Origin: Paraburkholderia xenovorans LB400
Lineage (GTDB): Bacteria; Pseudomonadota; Gammaproteobacteria; Burkholderiales; Burkholderiaceae
Assembly (NCBI RefSeq): GCF_000013645.1
Contig: NC_007953.1
Span: 558,001-622,000 of the forward strand
Direction: 5' to 3'
DNA length: 64,000 bases
The translations under genes and the position numbers were made by a program. Below the pieces are notes generated by a model that searched no databases, was not told where the DNA came from, and saw nothing but the letters and a program-made list of their open reading frames with translations. Shown one piece after another: positions 52,988 to 62,242 of the stretch. How positions within the stretch are numbered: the stretch's first letter is position 1; every line of letters starts with the position of its first letter.

Positions 52988-53794
52988 ATGTCGAAAAATC
53001 TTACGCCGCCGAAGGCGGCCGCAGCAGTCCGCCATGCAACGGGCGACGCCAGGTCCAGCCCGGAACCGGTCTCCGCGAAAGGCCCGCGCCGCAATTCCCA
53101 CACGAGCGACGGGGCTCCCAAGGCCAGGCGTCGCGCGGCGGTGAAGCGGGTCGAGGACGACGCGCCCGCTGCGCCGCCAACGCCCGCTCCAGCGCCGCGC
53201 CGGCGGCGCAGCAACCGGCGTTCCGGGCAGACCATCGAGAACATCTTCGCTGCGACGGAGAAGGTCGTGCTCGAGTCCGGTGCGGAACGCATCTCGATCC
53301 TGCAAGTCTGCGAAAACGCCGGTATTTCACGCGGTACCTTCTATCGCTACTTCGCATCGCAGGACGAACTGCTCGAAGGGTTTTCGCGGCACCGGCGCGA
53401 GCATTTCCACCGTATGGCCGTGGCGTTGCTGGAGTCGGACGAGGATCCCGACCGGCGTTTCCTCGCGCTCATTCACTATCTGCACGACTACCTGAGGGCC
53501 GGTAGCCCGCGGCGCCTGATCGTGGTCGCTCCCGAGTTCGCGCTGCGCTTTTACAAGCGGATTTTTCACGACTCGGCGATCCGCTTTCAGGTGCTGCTCG
53601 CGCCGGTGTTCGACGTCTGGGACGGTCGCCTTGGCGTGAAGCTCGATCGCGAGCTGGTCTGCGACCTGATCATCCGCTTCGTGATGAGCGAGCAGATCAT
53701 CGACAGCGAGGCGGATCTCGACGAGATGCCACGCCGCATCGGACGGCTGATCGACGCGCTGCGTTCTGGCGGCCTGACACGGACGAGACGCTAG
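52988..53794 (+). CDS. TetR-family regulator with long basic N-terminal extension
   Basis: A 268-residue regulator. Residues 1-75 are disordered, rich in Ala, Pro, Arg and Lys (APAPRRRRSNRRSG). The HTH is at about 80-125 (GAERISILQVCENAGISRGT, FYRYFASQDELLEGF), followed by a helical ligand domain. The extension is unusual for TetR proteins and might add non-specific DNA binding. It probably controls the divergent ligase gene and the catabolic operon beginning at 53971. The ligand is expected to be the acyl-CoA. Confidence 0.85.
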   Translation: MSKNLTPPKAAAAVRHATGDARSSPEPVSAKGPRRNSHTSDGAPKARRRAAVKRVEDDAPAAPPTPAPAPRRRRSNRRSGQTIENIFAATEKVVLESGAERISILQVCENAGISRGTFYRYFASQDELLEGFSRHRREHFHRMAVALLESDEDPDRRFLALIHYLHDYLRAGSPRRLIVVAPEFALRFYKRIFHDSAIRFQVLLAPVFDVWDGRLGVKLDRELVCDLIIRFVMSEQIIDSEADLDEMPRRIGRLIDALRSGGLTRTRR

Positions 53795-53805
53795 CTGACA
53801 ACGCG

Positions 53806-53838
53806 TTGACAATTAAGTTAAACACATTTGCATTAAAT
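53806..53838 (+). promoter_or_regulatory. AT-rich promoter region of the amidohydrolase operon
   Basis: TTGACA (53806-53811) is followed by an AT-rich stretch containing TAAACACATTT (53819-53829), the reverse complement of the AAATGTGTTTA repeat upstream of the Rieske oxygenase. No ideal -10 at 17 bp is seen; TTAAAT at 53833-53838 is possible. The long gap to the start at 53971 contains no other gene. Confidence 0.4.
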
Positions 53839-53970
53839 GACTAATATTGGCATGATGACGACAGTCTGAGCGGCTTCGCATATCCGGTTGTCGTGTGTCC
53901 GGAGACGAGGCCCGCGCTGGACGGGTCTTTCTTCTACACATCTGCGCCATTACAGGCGCAAGGAGACAAC

Positions 53971-55056
53971 ATGCTCATCGACCTTCATGCTCACGCACCG
54001 CATCCGGGCTATTACAACCAGCACCCTCATTGGGGACCCTTTTTTGAACGGCACGAAGACGGCGACGTCAAGTTGCGCGTAGGCGACTGGATCCTCACGC
54101 TGGGTTCGCCCGAACGCAAGGCGCTCGTCCGCGCGGGGAAGGGGCCGACGGTCGAGGAGTATCAGGCGCGCTGGGCCGACCCGAAGGTGCGGCTTGCAGG
54201 CATGGATGCGGCAGGCCAGAACGCGCAGGTCGTATCGGTGCCCTCGCATTGCTACATGTACTGGGCAGAGAAAGAGTTCTCCGTGCCGTTCGCGACGAAG
54301 GTCAACGATACGTTTGCCGAATACTGTTCCGCGGCACCGGACCGGCTCATGTTCTGGGCGCATGCCGCGCTGAATGCGCCGGAACAGGCCGCGCTCGAAC
54401 TGCGCCGGGCTTGCACCGAGCTGGGCGCGAAGGGGCTCGTGGCCGGTGGCGCGAATTTCGGCGGCCTCGAGTTCGATTCGCCCGAACTCGACCCGGTCTG
54501 GAAAGTGCTTTGCGATCTCGATCTGCCGATGTTCATTCACGGCTATAACCAGTCGGTCACCTGGGGCAAGAAGGCAAACGACGACCGTTACGAAACGACT
54601 GCGATCGTCGGCATGCAGTACGACGAGACGCGCTGTTTCTGGAACCTGGTGTGCGGCGGCGTGCTGGACCGCTTTCCCGGCCTGAAGGTCTACATCACGC
54701 ACGGCGGCGGCTACGTGCCCTATCAACTCGGGCGCCTCGCGCAGTGCAACGGCAATCTCGACGTCGCGCACAACAAGAAGCCGGTGCTGGAGTACCTGAA
54801 GAACAACTTCTACTTCGACGTCGAGTTGCACGAAGTTCCGATGCGTCAGGCACTGATCGACATCATCGGCGCAGACCGCGTGCTGTACGGCAGCAACTTC
54901 GGCGGCAGCGACGCCGTGCGCCACGACCTGACCGAGGGGCTGCGGCTTTCGGACGACGACCTGCAAAAGATCCGCTGGAAGAACGCATGCAAGCTGCTGC
55001 ATCTCGATCCTGCGAAGATCGGCGAGCCCGCGAAGAAGCAGGCGGTAAGCGCATGA
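53971..55056 (+). CDS. ACMSD-like amidohydrolase
   Basis: A 361-residue TIM-barrel amidohydrolase of the 2-amino-3-carboxymuconate-semialdehyde decarboxylase family. Metal ligands are in DLHAHAP (His6, His8), MFIHGYNQ (His) and YGSNFGGSD (Asp). The family catalyses non-oxidative decarboxylation or hydrolysis of ring-derived acids without redox change. ATG 53971 has AAGGAG; the frame extends upstream without need. It overlaps the next gene by 4 bp and heads an operon of at least six genes to the P450. Confidence 0.85.
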   Translation: MLIDLHAHAPHPGYYNQHPHWGPFFERHEDGDVKLRVGDWILTLGSPERKALVRAGKGPTVEEYQARWADPKVRLAGMDAAGQNAQVVSVPSHCYMYWAEKEFSVPFATKVNDTFAEYCSAAPDRLMFWAHAALNAPEQAALELRRACTELGAKGLVAGGANFGGLEFDSPELDPVWKVLCDLDLPMFIHGYNQSVTWGKKANDDRYETTAIVGMQYDETRCFWNLVCGGVLDRFPGLKVYITHGGGYVPYQLGRLAQCNGNLDVAHNKKPVLEYLKNNFYFDVELHEVPMRQALIDIIGADRVLYGSNFGGSDAVRHDLTEGLRLSDDDLQKIRWKNACKLLHLDPAKIGEPAKKQAVSA

Positions 55057-55904
55057 AGCTCGCGCGTTGCAGCGACGGCGGCACGCCGTTCTGGGCCGTG
55101 GTCGACACGGCTCGCGCCGCACTGAGGCCGATCACCGGAGGCCCCGCGGACTGGGGGCCGGCGCTCGCGCGCGGCGAAGGAGAAAGTGCGTTGACGTTCA
55201 CCGGAGCGCAGCGGCTGCTCGCGGAAGTGCGATTGCTTGCGCCGATCGAGCCCACGAACCGCGTCGTGGTGGCGGGCGCGAACTACGCGAAGCATCTGAA
55301 AGCCGATTTCGGCATGCGTAGCCACAGCCAGCCGGTCGCGTTCCTGAAGGCCTATGGCGCGCTGATCGGCGCGCACGACCCGATCCGCTACCCGCCACTC
55401 ACGAAGGAGCTGGATCACGAAGTCGAGCTCGTCGCGGTGATCGGCGCGGAGAAGGTCGACCGCAACGATCCGCTTTCGGGCGTGCTCGGCTACACGGTGG
55501 GCAACGACGTGAGCGCCCGCGATCTTCAGCGCAGCGGTCCACCGGGTGTCGGAATGGACCTGTTCGCCGCGAAAAGCCAGGACCGGTCCACCGGTCTCGG
55601 CCCATGGATCGTGACGCGCGACGAATTTCCGGACGGCAGCCCCGTGCTGCGCATGACGCTCAAGGTGAACGGCGAGACGCGTCAGGACGCTTCGTGCGGC
55701 GAGATGACCTGGAACGTGGCCGAGCTGGTGCGCTTCGTCGACGAGCGCTCGAGCTTCGCGCCGGGTGACGTGCTATTCACCGGCTCGCCCGAAGGCACGG
55801 GTCAGGGCACCGGGCGCTTTCTCAATCCGGGGGACGTCGTGGAGGCGGAGATAGAGGGCATCGGCACGCTGCGCAACGTCGTGACGGTGATCGAATCAGC
55901 ATGA
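55053..55904 (+). CDS. Fumarylacetoacetate hydrolase family protein (second copy)
   Basis: A 283-residue FAH-fold protein with the metal motif LDHEVELVAVI (Glu-x-Glu) and Asp in GYTVGNDVSARDLQ, and the C-terminal FTGSPEGTGQGTG typical of the short FAHD/HpcE group. Likely substrates are acylpyruvates or oxalocrotonate-type ring-cleavage products. The start overlaps the amidohydrolase stop (ATGA). Confidence 0.87.
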   Translation: MKLARCSDGGTPFWAVVDTARAALRPITGGPADWGPALARGEGESALTFTGAQRLLAEVRLLAPIEPTNRVVVAGANYAKHLKADFGMRSHSQPVAFLKAYGALIGAHDPIRYPPLTKELDHEVELVAVIGAEKVDRNDPLSGVLGYTVGNDVSARDLQRSGPPGVGMDLFAAKSQDRSTGLGPWIVTRDEFPDGSPVLRMTLKVNGETRQDASCGEMTWNVAELVRFVDERSSFAPGDVLFTGSPEGTGQGTGRFLNPGDVVEAEIEGIGTLRNVVTVIESA

Positions 55905-55917
55905 GGGGAGAACAGGG

Positions 55918-56820
55918 ATGACATTGAAGAACGACAAGGTCGTGGTGGCGGGCGCGGGGCTGATGGGCACCGGCATCGCTCATGCGTTCGTGAGTTCGGG
56001 TTTTTCGACCGTGCTGGTCGACACCGACGACAACGCGCTCGAGCATGCCCGTCAGGCAATCGGCAAGATACTCGACGACGGCGTGCGGCTCGGCAAGGTG
56101 CAGGCAGCCGACGCGCAAGCTGCGCTGAGCCGGTTGTCGATCGAGCTCGAGCTGAAGAAGGGCGCGGCGGGCGCCCGGCTGCTGGTCGAGACCGTGACGG
56201 AGAAGCTGCCCGTCAAGCAGGCGGTGCTGGCCGAGGCGGCGGCGGTGATGGCGGACGAGGCGCTCTACGCGACCAACACGTCGGCGCTCAGCGTGACCGA
56301 AATCGCGACGGCCGTGACGAAGCCGGAACGCGTGATCGGCATGCACTTCTTCAATCCGGTCCACAAGATGAAGCTGGTCGAGCTCGTGCGCGGGCTCGCG
56401 ACGAGCGACGAAACGGTGGCCGGCGCGCGCGAATACTCGGACGCGCTCGGCAAGACCTCGATCATCGTCAACGAAGCGCCGGGCCTCACGACGAGCCGCA
56501 TGTCGGCGCTGCTCGGCAACGAGGCCATGTGGATGCTCCAGGATGGCACCGCGAGCGCCGAGGACATCGACACCGCCTTGCGTCTCGGCTTCAATCATCC
56601 GATGGGGCCGCTCGAACTCGGCGACCTCACCGGCTGGGATACACGCCTGTCCGTGCTGAAGTATCTGCATCAGACGCTTGGCGAGAAGTTCCGGCCGTGT
56701 CCGCTCGTCATCAAGATGGTGGCGGCAGGGCGTCTCGGCCGCAAGACCGGGCACGGCGTCTATCGCTACGAAGACGGGCAGCGCGTACCTGGTTCGGGCC
56801 TCAAGGGGAGTGCGCTATGA
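55918..56820 (+). CDS. 3-hydroxyacyl-CoA dehydrogenase
   Basis: A 300-residue NAD-dependent dehydrogenase of beta-oxidation: dinucleotide motif GAGLMGTGIA (about 12-21), catalytic His in GMHFFNPVHKMKLVE, and the C-terminal dimer domain (GFNHPMGPLELGDLTGWDTR). GGGGAG precedes ATG 55918. It oxidises a 3-hydroxyacyl-CoA to the 3-keto compound for the thiolase that starts 4 bp before its end. Confidence 0.9.
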   Translation: MTLKNDKVVVAGAGLMGTGIAHAFVSSGFSTVLVDTDDNALEHARQAIGKILDDGVRLGKVQAADAQAALSRLSIELELKKGAAGARLLVETVTEKLPVKQAVLAEAAAVMADEALYATNTSALSVTEIATAVTKPERVIGMHFFNPVHKMKLVELVRGLATSDETVAGAREYSDALGKTSIIVNEAPGLTTSRMSALLGNEAMWMLQDGTASAEDIDTALRLGFNHPMGPLELGDLTGWDTRLSVLKYLHQTLGEKFRPCPLVIKMVAAGRLGRKTGHGVYRYEDGQRVPGSGLKGSAL

Positions 56821-58001
56821 CACGTGACACACGTGACGTCGTCATCGTGGATGCCGTACGTACGCCGATCGGCAAGTTTCGCGGCGCACTCGCCGGCGTG
56901 CGTGCCGATCATCTCGGCGCGCTTGTCATCGATGAGCTGATTCGGCGCGCGGGCGTAAAGCCGCAGGCCGTCAACGACGTCGTATTCGGCTGCGTCACGC
57001 AGATCGGCGAGCAGTCGGCGAACATCGCCCGGACCTCCGTGCTCGGCGCGGGCTGGCCCGAGACCATTCCGGGCCTGACGATCGATCGCAAGTGCGGTTC
57101 CGGCGAAGAGGCGGTTCACATCGCCGCGGGCCTGATCGCGTTCGGCGCGGCCGATGTAATCGTCGCGGGCGGCGCGGAGAGCATGAGCCGCGTGCCGATG
57201 GGGAGCAACCGCGACCTGCACGGCGAAGCGTTCGGCTGGATGGCGAGCGAGCGCTTCGAGCTGACGAGCCAGGGCGAGGCGGCGGAGCGTCTGTGCGATT
57301 GCTGGGCGCTCACCCGCGCGCAACTGGACGCGTACTCGGTCGAGAGCCATCGCCGCGCGGCCGCGGCTGCGGCCGAAGGCTGGTTCGCGCGCGAGATCGT
57401 GCCGGTGCCGGTCGGCCAGGTGCGCGAGAAGTCGCTCGAAGGCGAGGCGGCGCTTTTCGCCGCCGACGAGACGATCCGTCCGGGGACCAACGCGGACAAG
57501 CTCGCCACGCTGAAATCGAGCTTTCGCAGCGACGGCCGCCTGACGGCCGGCAACTCATCGCAGATCTCTGACGGGGCGGCTGCGCTCCTGCTGATGTCGT
57601 CGGACAAGGCGCGCGAGCTCGGCGTGAAAGCGCGCGCGCGCGTGCGCGCGGTGACGACCGTCGGCTCGGACCCGACGCTGATGCTGACCGGCCCGATCCT
57701 GGCAACGTGCCAGGTGCTGGAAAAGGCGGGTCTCGGGCTGAGCGACATCGATCTGTTCGAGATCAACGAGGCCTTCGCGCCGGTGCCGCTGGTCTGGATG
57801 AAGGAATTTGGCGTGCCGCACGCGAAGCTCAACGTGAACGGCGGCGCGATCGCCCTCGGTCATCCGTTGGGCGCAAGCGGCGCACGCATCATGACGTCGA
57901 TGCTGCACGAACTGGAGCGCCGTGGCGCCCGCTACGGTCTGCAGGCAATCTGTTGCGCCGGCGGCATGGGCACGGCGACGCTCATCGAACGGCTCGATTG
58001 A
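56817..58001 (+). CDS. Degradative thiolase (acetyl-CoA acyltransferase)
   Basis: A 394-residue thiolase with all catalytic parts: nucleophile Cys93 in DRKCGSGEEAV, NEAFA, GHPLGASGARI with the catalytic His, and the second Cys in CCAGGMGTA. It cleaves a 3-ketoacyl-CoA to a shortened acyl-CoA and acetyl- or propionyl-CoA. It overlaps the dehydrogenase by 4 bp (ATGA). Confidence 0.92.
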   Translation: MTRDTRDVVIVDAVRTPIGKFRGALAGVRADHLGALVIDELIRRAGVKPQAVNDVVFGCVTQIGEQSANIARTSVLGAGWPETIPGLTIDRKCGSGEEAVHIAAGLIAFGAADVIVAGGAESMSRVPMGSNRDLHGEAFGWMASERFELTSQGEAAERLCDCWALTRAQLDAYSVESHRRAAAAAAEGWFAREIVPVPVGQVREKSLEGEAALFAADETIRPGTNADKLATLKSSFRSDGRLTAGNSSQISDGAAALLLMSSDKARELGVKARARVRAVTTVGSDPTLMLTGPILATCQVLEKAGLGLSDIDLFEINEAFAPVPLVWMKEFGVPHAKLNVNGGAIALGHPLGASGARIMTSMLHELERRGARYGLQAICCAGGMGTATLIERLD

Positions 58002-58035
58002 GCCCGTACGCAACGCCCGATGTCGAGGAGACGAT

Positions 58036-58545
58036 ATGGCCTTGCTGCCGCTGATTCCGCTGGCGCAGTTCCCGAATGAGCTTGCCGACGCGGTGCGACG
58101 CGGGCTGAGCACGCGCATGCTGAGCTCGACCACGCCGGTCCAGGTGTGGGCGCACCGCCCCGAAGTCGCGGCGGCCTGGCTTGCCGTGCTCGATCAGATG
58201 CACAACCACGGCGTGCTCGACGAACGGCTGCGCGAGCTCGTGCGACTGCGCATTGCATCGTTCACGACGTGCCGCGCCTGCCAGACGGCGCGCAAGTCCG
58301 CCACCGTGACCGACGCCGATCTGGCGTGCCTCGCGTCGTCCGACCCGCGCTTCAGCGAGGCGGAGCGCGCGGCGTTGCGGTTCGCGGAACTGTTCGCGGC
58401 CGATCCGCTCGCCATCGACGAAGCGATCTTCGCCGATCTCCGCGCGTGGTTCAGCGTGGCGCAGATCGTTGAACTCAACATGTTCTGCGCGCTGATGCTG
58501 GCGGGCGGGCGCATGACCCGGGCCCAGCAGGCCTATGAAGCGTGA
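58036..58545 (+). CDS. AhpD/carboxymuconolactone-decarboxylase-family protein with CxxC
   Basis: A 169-residue all-helical protein with the CMD/AhpD core and a CxxC pair in FTTCRACQTARKS. Unlike the family member at 31534, it has the two redox Cys, so alkylhydroperoxidase-like activity is possible. GAGGAG precedes ATG 58036. It lies between the thiolase and the P450, where it may protect against peroxide from uncoupled turnover. Confidence 0.8.
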   Translation: MALLPLIPLAQFPNELADAVRRGLSTRMLSSTTPVQVWAHRPEVAAAWLAVLDQMHNHGVLDERLRELVRLRIASFTTCRACQTARKSATVTDADLACLASSDPRFSEAERAALRFAELFAADPLAIDEAIFADLRAWFSVAQIVELNMFCALMLAGGRMTRAQQAYEA

Positions 58546-58590
58546 TTTGCGCGACGTGCAGCGCAAACGACAACACTAATGGAGACCGGA

Positions 58591-59868
58591 ATGACCAGCC
58601 CCGCCAAGTCGAACGCACTCGAAAGTGCATTTGAAAGCACCGCGAGCAACTATCGCGGCAGCGATGTCGATCTGAACGCGATATATCGCGACATGCGCAG
58701 AAACTCGCCCGTGATCGCGCAGGATTTCATGGCAAGCCTCGGGGTGCCCAATATCGCAAAGCTCGACCCGAACCGGCCGACCTTCACGCTCTTCAAGTAC
58801 AAGGACGTGATGTCCGTGCTGCGCGACGCGGCCAACTTCACGAGCGGCTTTATCGCCGAAGGGCTGGGGTCGTTCTTCGACGGCCTGATCCTGACCGGCC
58901 TGGACGGTGAAGCGCATCGCCGTGCGCGCGCGCTGCTGCAGCCGGTGTTTCTTCCGGAGGTGGTGAACCGGTGGCGCGAATCGAAGATGGAGCCGATCGT
59001 GCGCAACGAGTTCATCGGTCCCATGGTGCCGCAGCGGCGGGCCGACCTGATGCATTTCGGCCTGCATTTTCCGATTCGTCTCATCTATTCGCTGATCGGC
59101 TTCGCGGACGACCGGCCGGAACAGGTTGAGCAGTACGCCGCGTGGGCGCTGGCGATTCTGGCCGGCCCACAGGTCGATGCGCAAAAGGCTGCGATCGCGC
59201 GCAAGGCCGCGATGGAGGCGGCCGAGGCACTCTACGCGGCGATCCGGAGCGAGGTTGCCGTGGTGCGCGCGAAAGGCGCAGAGGGCGAGGACCTCATTTC
59301 CCGCCTGATCCGCGCGGAATACGAGGGGCGCCGTCTCGACGACCACGATATCGCGACGTTCGTGCGCTCACTGCTGCCGGCGGCGGGCGAGACGACGACG
59401 CGCACCTTCGGCTCGCTGATGACGCTATTACTCGAACGGCCCGCGCTGCTCGAGCGGGTGAAGGCGGACCGCAGCCTCGTGTCGAAGGCGATCGATGAAG
59501 CGGTACGCTTCGAGCCGGTCGCGACCTTCAAGGTGCGTCAGGCCGCGGTCGATACCGGCATCGGCGGCGTGTCCATCCCGAAGGGCGCGATGGTGCAGTG
59601 CATCGTTTCGTCGGCGAATCGCGACGAAGAGGTGTTCGAAAACAGCGAGACGTTCGACATCGATCGCAAGCCGAAGCCCTCGTTCGGGTTCGGATTCGGG
59701 CCGCACATGTGCATCGGGCAGTTCATCGCGAAGGTCGAGCTGCAGGTCGCGGTCAACGCGATTCTCGATCTGCTGCCGAACCTTCGCCTCGATCCGGACC
59801 GGTCGCCGCCGAAGATCGTCGGTGCGCAGTTGCGCGGGCCGGACGCCGTGCATGTGGTGTGGGACTGA
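58591..59868 (+). CDS. Cytochrome P450
   Basis: A 425-residue class I bacterial P450. I-helix AAGETTTR with the acid/alcohol pair, ExxR in DEAVRFEP, and heme loop FGFGPHMCIGQ with Cys at about 374. It should take electrons from the [2Fe-2S] ferredoxin at 62243 and the reductase at 39512. ATG 58591 has GGAG 6 bp upstream; ATG 58579 overlaps that site and is unlikely. It ends the plus-strand operon. Substrate class unknown; hydroxylation of an alkyl or alicyclic part of the same molecule is plausible. Confidence 0.92.
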   Translation: MTSPAKSNALESAFESTASNYRGSDVDLNAIYRDMRRNSPVIAQDFMASLGVPNIAKLDPNRPTFTLFKYKDVMSVLRDAANFTSGFIAEGLGSFFDGLILTGLDGEAHRRARALLQPVFLPEVVNRWRESKMEPIVRNEFIGPMVPQRRADLMHFGLHFPIRLIYSLIGFADDRPEQVEQYAAWALAILAGPQVDAQKAAIARKAAMEAAEALYAAIRSEVAVVRAKGAEGEDLISRLIRAEYEGRRLDDHDIATFVRSLLPAAGETTTRTFGSLMTLLLERPALLERVKADRSLVSKAIDEAVRFEPVATFKVRQAAVDTGIGGVSIPKGAMVQCIVSSANRDEEVFENSETFDIDRKPKPSFGFGFGPHMCIGQFIAKVELQVAVNAILDLLPNLRLDPDRSPPKIVGAQLRGPDAVHVVWD

Positions 59869-59904
59869 GCGGTAGTCCGTCGACGCCGGGGGCGGGTGCT
59901 TCCC

Positions 59905-59947
59905 GGCGAACATTCTCGTGCTTCGACTCTCCGCGAGAATGTTCGCC
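59905..59947. terminator. Bidirectional hairpin between P450 and CoA-transferase genes
   Basis: GGCGAACATTCTCG (59905-59918) and CGAGAATGTTCGCC (59934-59947) form a perfect 14-bp stem with a 15-base loop between convergent genes. Confidence 0.7.
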
Positions 59948-59954
59948 TGCGTCG

Positions 59955-62192
59955 TCAGCCAGCGATGAGGCCAGCGCCGGCGAGCGCCTCGATCTCCGCC
60001 TCGGGCAACCCGAGCGCCGCCAGCACCTCGCGGCTGTGCTCGCCGAGCGCCGGCGCGGCACGCTCGGGCAGGGCGCGCGCGTCGCCGAGATTCCAGAAGG
60101 CGCCGATCTGCTCCAGCTGACCCTGGGTCGTGTGCTGTGCGCTCATCACGAGGTCTGCAGCGCGATTGCCGGGGTCGTCGAGAAACGCGTCGTGCTGGTC
60201 TTCGCGAACCACGGAGGCCGCAATGCCGGCGTCTTCGAGCAGGGCCTCCACGGCATACCGGTCGCGGGCGGCAAAGAACGCCTGCGCGTCGTCTTGCACG
60301 AGCTTCGCGAAGCGTATCTGCTCGTCATCCGTCAATGCCGCAACGGCGACCCAGCCGTCCTTGCATGCATACAGCCGGTGAAAGGACGACACGCCCGTCT
60401 GCTCGCGGTCGAGGCGGGCGAATGCGTCGACACCGCCATCGGCGTGAACCACCGTCTCGCCGGTGCTGAGAATCGTTGCGCCGAGCAACGACGCGGACGT
60501 CATCTGGCCCGCGCCCGTCCGGTCGCGATGATAGAGACCCAGCAGCAGCGCATAGGCGGATGCCAGCGCGGCGAGGTGATCGCAGACACCGAAGCGCAGC
60601 CACATCGGCGGATTGCCGTCGCCGCCGTTTTCGACTTCCCAGCCGCATGCGGCCTGGAAGAGCTGGTCGAAGCCGGGCCAGTCGGCGCGTGCGCCGGCGG
60701 GTCCGTACGAGCTGATATGACAGCCGACGAGGGCGGGATTGGCGGCGCGCAGGCTCTCGTAGTCGAGACCGAGCTTGCGCGCGGCCGGCAGGCGCATGTT
60801 GTGATGGAACGCGTCGGCCCAGCGCGCGAGTGCCTCGACGACCGGCCGGATGCGCGGGTCCTTCAGGTTCAGCGCGACGCTGCGCTTGCCGCGCTGGCAA
60901 CCGCAGAAGACGCGGTCCAGGTAACGCATGACGTCGCCGCTGGTCGGCTCGACCTTGATCACGTCCGCGCCGAGGTCCGCGAGCAGCATTGCGCCGAACG
61001 GTCCCGCGAGATACGCGCCGAAGTCGAGAATACGGATTCCTTCGAGGGGCGGCGCGGTCGCGGCGCCGGCCATCGCGGCGGTCGGTCGGGGCGCCAGCGT
61101 CTCGAACACGGCTTGCGTGTCCGCGCCCAACGGACGCAGACCGTCGTGAGCGACCCTGGCGGGCGGCGTGACCGAGTAAGCGGGGCCGGGCTGCAGGGTC
61201 ATGCCGAACTGCGGGTCGTCGACCTCGGCGATATACCCGTTCACGCGCGCCTGTTCGTCGAAATAGACCGCGCCAAAAGGCGCGGCGGGCTGTGCGGCGA
61301 CGTCATGGGCCCACAGGTGTTCCAGCCATTCGCGGGCAGGGCGCGTCGCGAAAATCTCGCGGTTGGCGCCGAAGTTCGGCGCGGTGTGGTTCTTGCCCCA
61401 ACGGGCGTTGGCTGCCGCGACGCCATCCGGGCCCAGTGCGTCGAGGGCCTCGCGCATGTAGGGCGCGGCGTCGGGTGCGTAATGGACATGAATCCATTCG
61501 CCGTCCGAACATTGGTGAATGGCGACAGCGACGGACTTGTCGAGACCCCTGGCGAAGGACGCCGAGGGGGTTTCGGCGCGTGCCCAGTGCATCGTCATGG
61601 GAATCAGTGCGCCCTGGGCGAGGCTCGTGTGCGCGGGGCCGACTCCACGCCCGCGCCCGCGCTGGATCAACCGCGCGACGACGCCGATCGCGCAGAGCCA
61701 CGCCGTGCAGAAACTCGCGTACGGCATGCGGATGAAAACCGGACCCGCTCGATGACCGGGTTGCTCCGCCATCAGGCCGAGCCGCGCGAGCACAAGCGTT
61801 TCGCGCGGCGGCCGCTCGGCGTCGGGGTGGCTCGACGGCCAGCCCGACGCGGCGGAGACGATCAGGTGTGGAAAGCGCGTGCGCAGGGCGGCATCGTCGA
61901 GACCGCGTGCGCTCGCCTCGCGAGGCGTGAACTCGTGGATCAGCACGTCCGATGCGGCAAGCAGCCGGTCCAGCGACGCACGGTCTTCGGCGGTCGCAAG
62001 GTCGAGCACGACGCTTTTTTTACCGCGGTTCCACACCGCAAAGCCGGGGCTGCCGCGCAGCGGCGCGCCGCCGGGCGGCTCGATCTTGATTACCTGCGCA
62101 CCCGCTTCGGATAACTGCAGCGCTGCGACCGACCCGGCTGCACCCGCTGCAAGGTCGAGCACCCGCACGCCTTGCAGAATTCCCTTCGACAT
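59955..62192 (-). CDS. Family III (CaiB/BaiF) CoA-transferase, two fused domains
   Basis: A 745-residue protein of two consecutive CaiB/BaiF domains (about residues 5-380 and 385-745; VRVLDLAAGAAGSVAALQLS and IRILDFGAYLAGPFGAMLLA open each). The second repeat has the expected catalytic Asp (FGVCDHLAALASAYALLLGL). In the first the aligned segment reads MPYASFCTAWLCAIGVVARL, with Ser in the Asp place, so only the second half should form the aspartyl-CoA intermediate. Single-domain enzymes of about 400 residues usually act as interlocked dimers; this fusion may be a built-in dimer. It would load the acid with CoA from another acyl-CoA. ATG 62192 has GGCC before it and no better start is seen. 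Confidence 0.85.
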   Translation of the reverse strand: MSKGILQGVRVLDLAAGAAGSVAALQLSEAGAQVIKIEPPGGAPLRGSPGFAVWNRGKKSVVLDLATAEDRASLDRLLAASDVLIHEFTPREASARGLDDAALRTRFPHLIVSAASGWPSSHPDAERPPRETLVLARLGLMAEQPGHRAGPVFIRMPYASFCTAWLCAIGVVARLIQRGRGRGVGPAHTSLAQGALIPMTMHWARAETPSASFARGLDKSVAVAIHQCSDGEWIHVHYAPDAAPYMREALDALGPDGVAAANARWGKNHTAPNFGANREIFATRPAREWLEHLWAHDVAAQPAAPFGAVYFDEQARVNGYIAEVDDPQFGMTLQPGPAYSVTPPARVAHDGLRPLGADTQAVFETLAPRPTAAMAGAATAPPLEGIRILDFGAYLAGPFGAMLLADLGADVIKVEPTSGDVMRYLDRVFCGCQRGKRSVALNLKDPRIRPVVEALARWADAFHHNMRLPAARKLGLDYESLRAANPALVGCHISSYGPAGARADWPGFDQLFQAACGWEVENGGDGNPPMWLRFGVCDHLAALASAYALLLGLYHRDRTGAGQMTSASLLGATILSTGETVVHADGGVDAFARLDREQTGVSSFHRLYACKDGWVAVAALTDDEQIRFAKLVQDDAQAFFAARDRYAVEALLEDAGIAASVVREDQHDAFLDDPGNRAADLVMSAQHTTQGQLEQIGAFWNLGDARALPERAAPALGEHSREVLAALGLPEAEIEALAGAGLIAG

Positions 62193-62242
62193 GTTCGGCC
62201 TCCGTGAGGCACGCGCAATGACCCGCTTGCACGCCGCCTTCG

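Noticed and set aside
59598..62114. 838-codon plus-strand frame opposite the CoA-transferase
   Set aside because: It is Arg/Ala/Gly-rich without recognisable domains and lies antisense to a complete two-domain enzyme.
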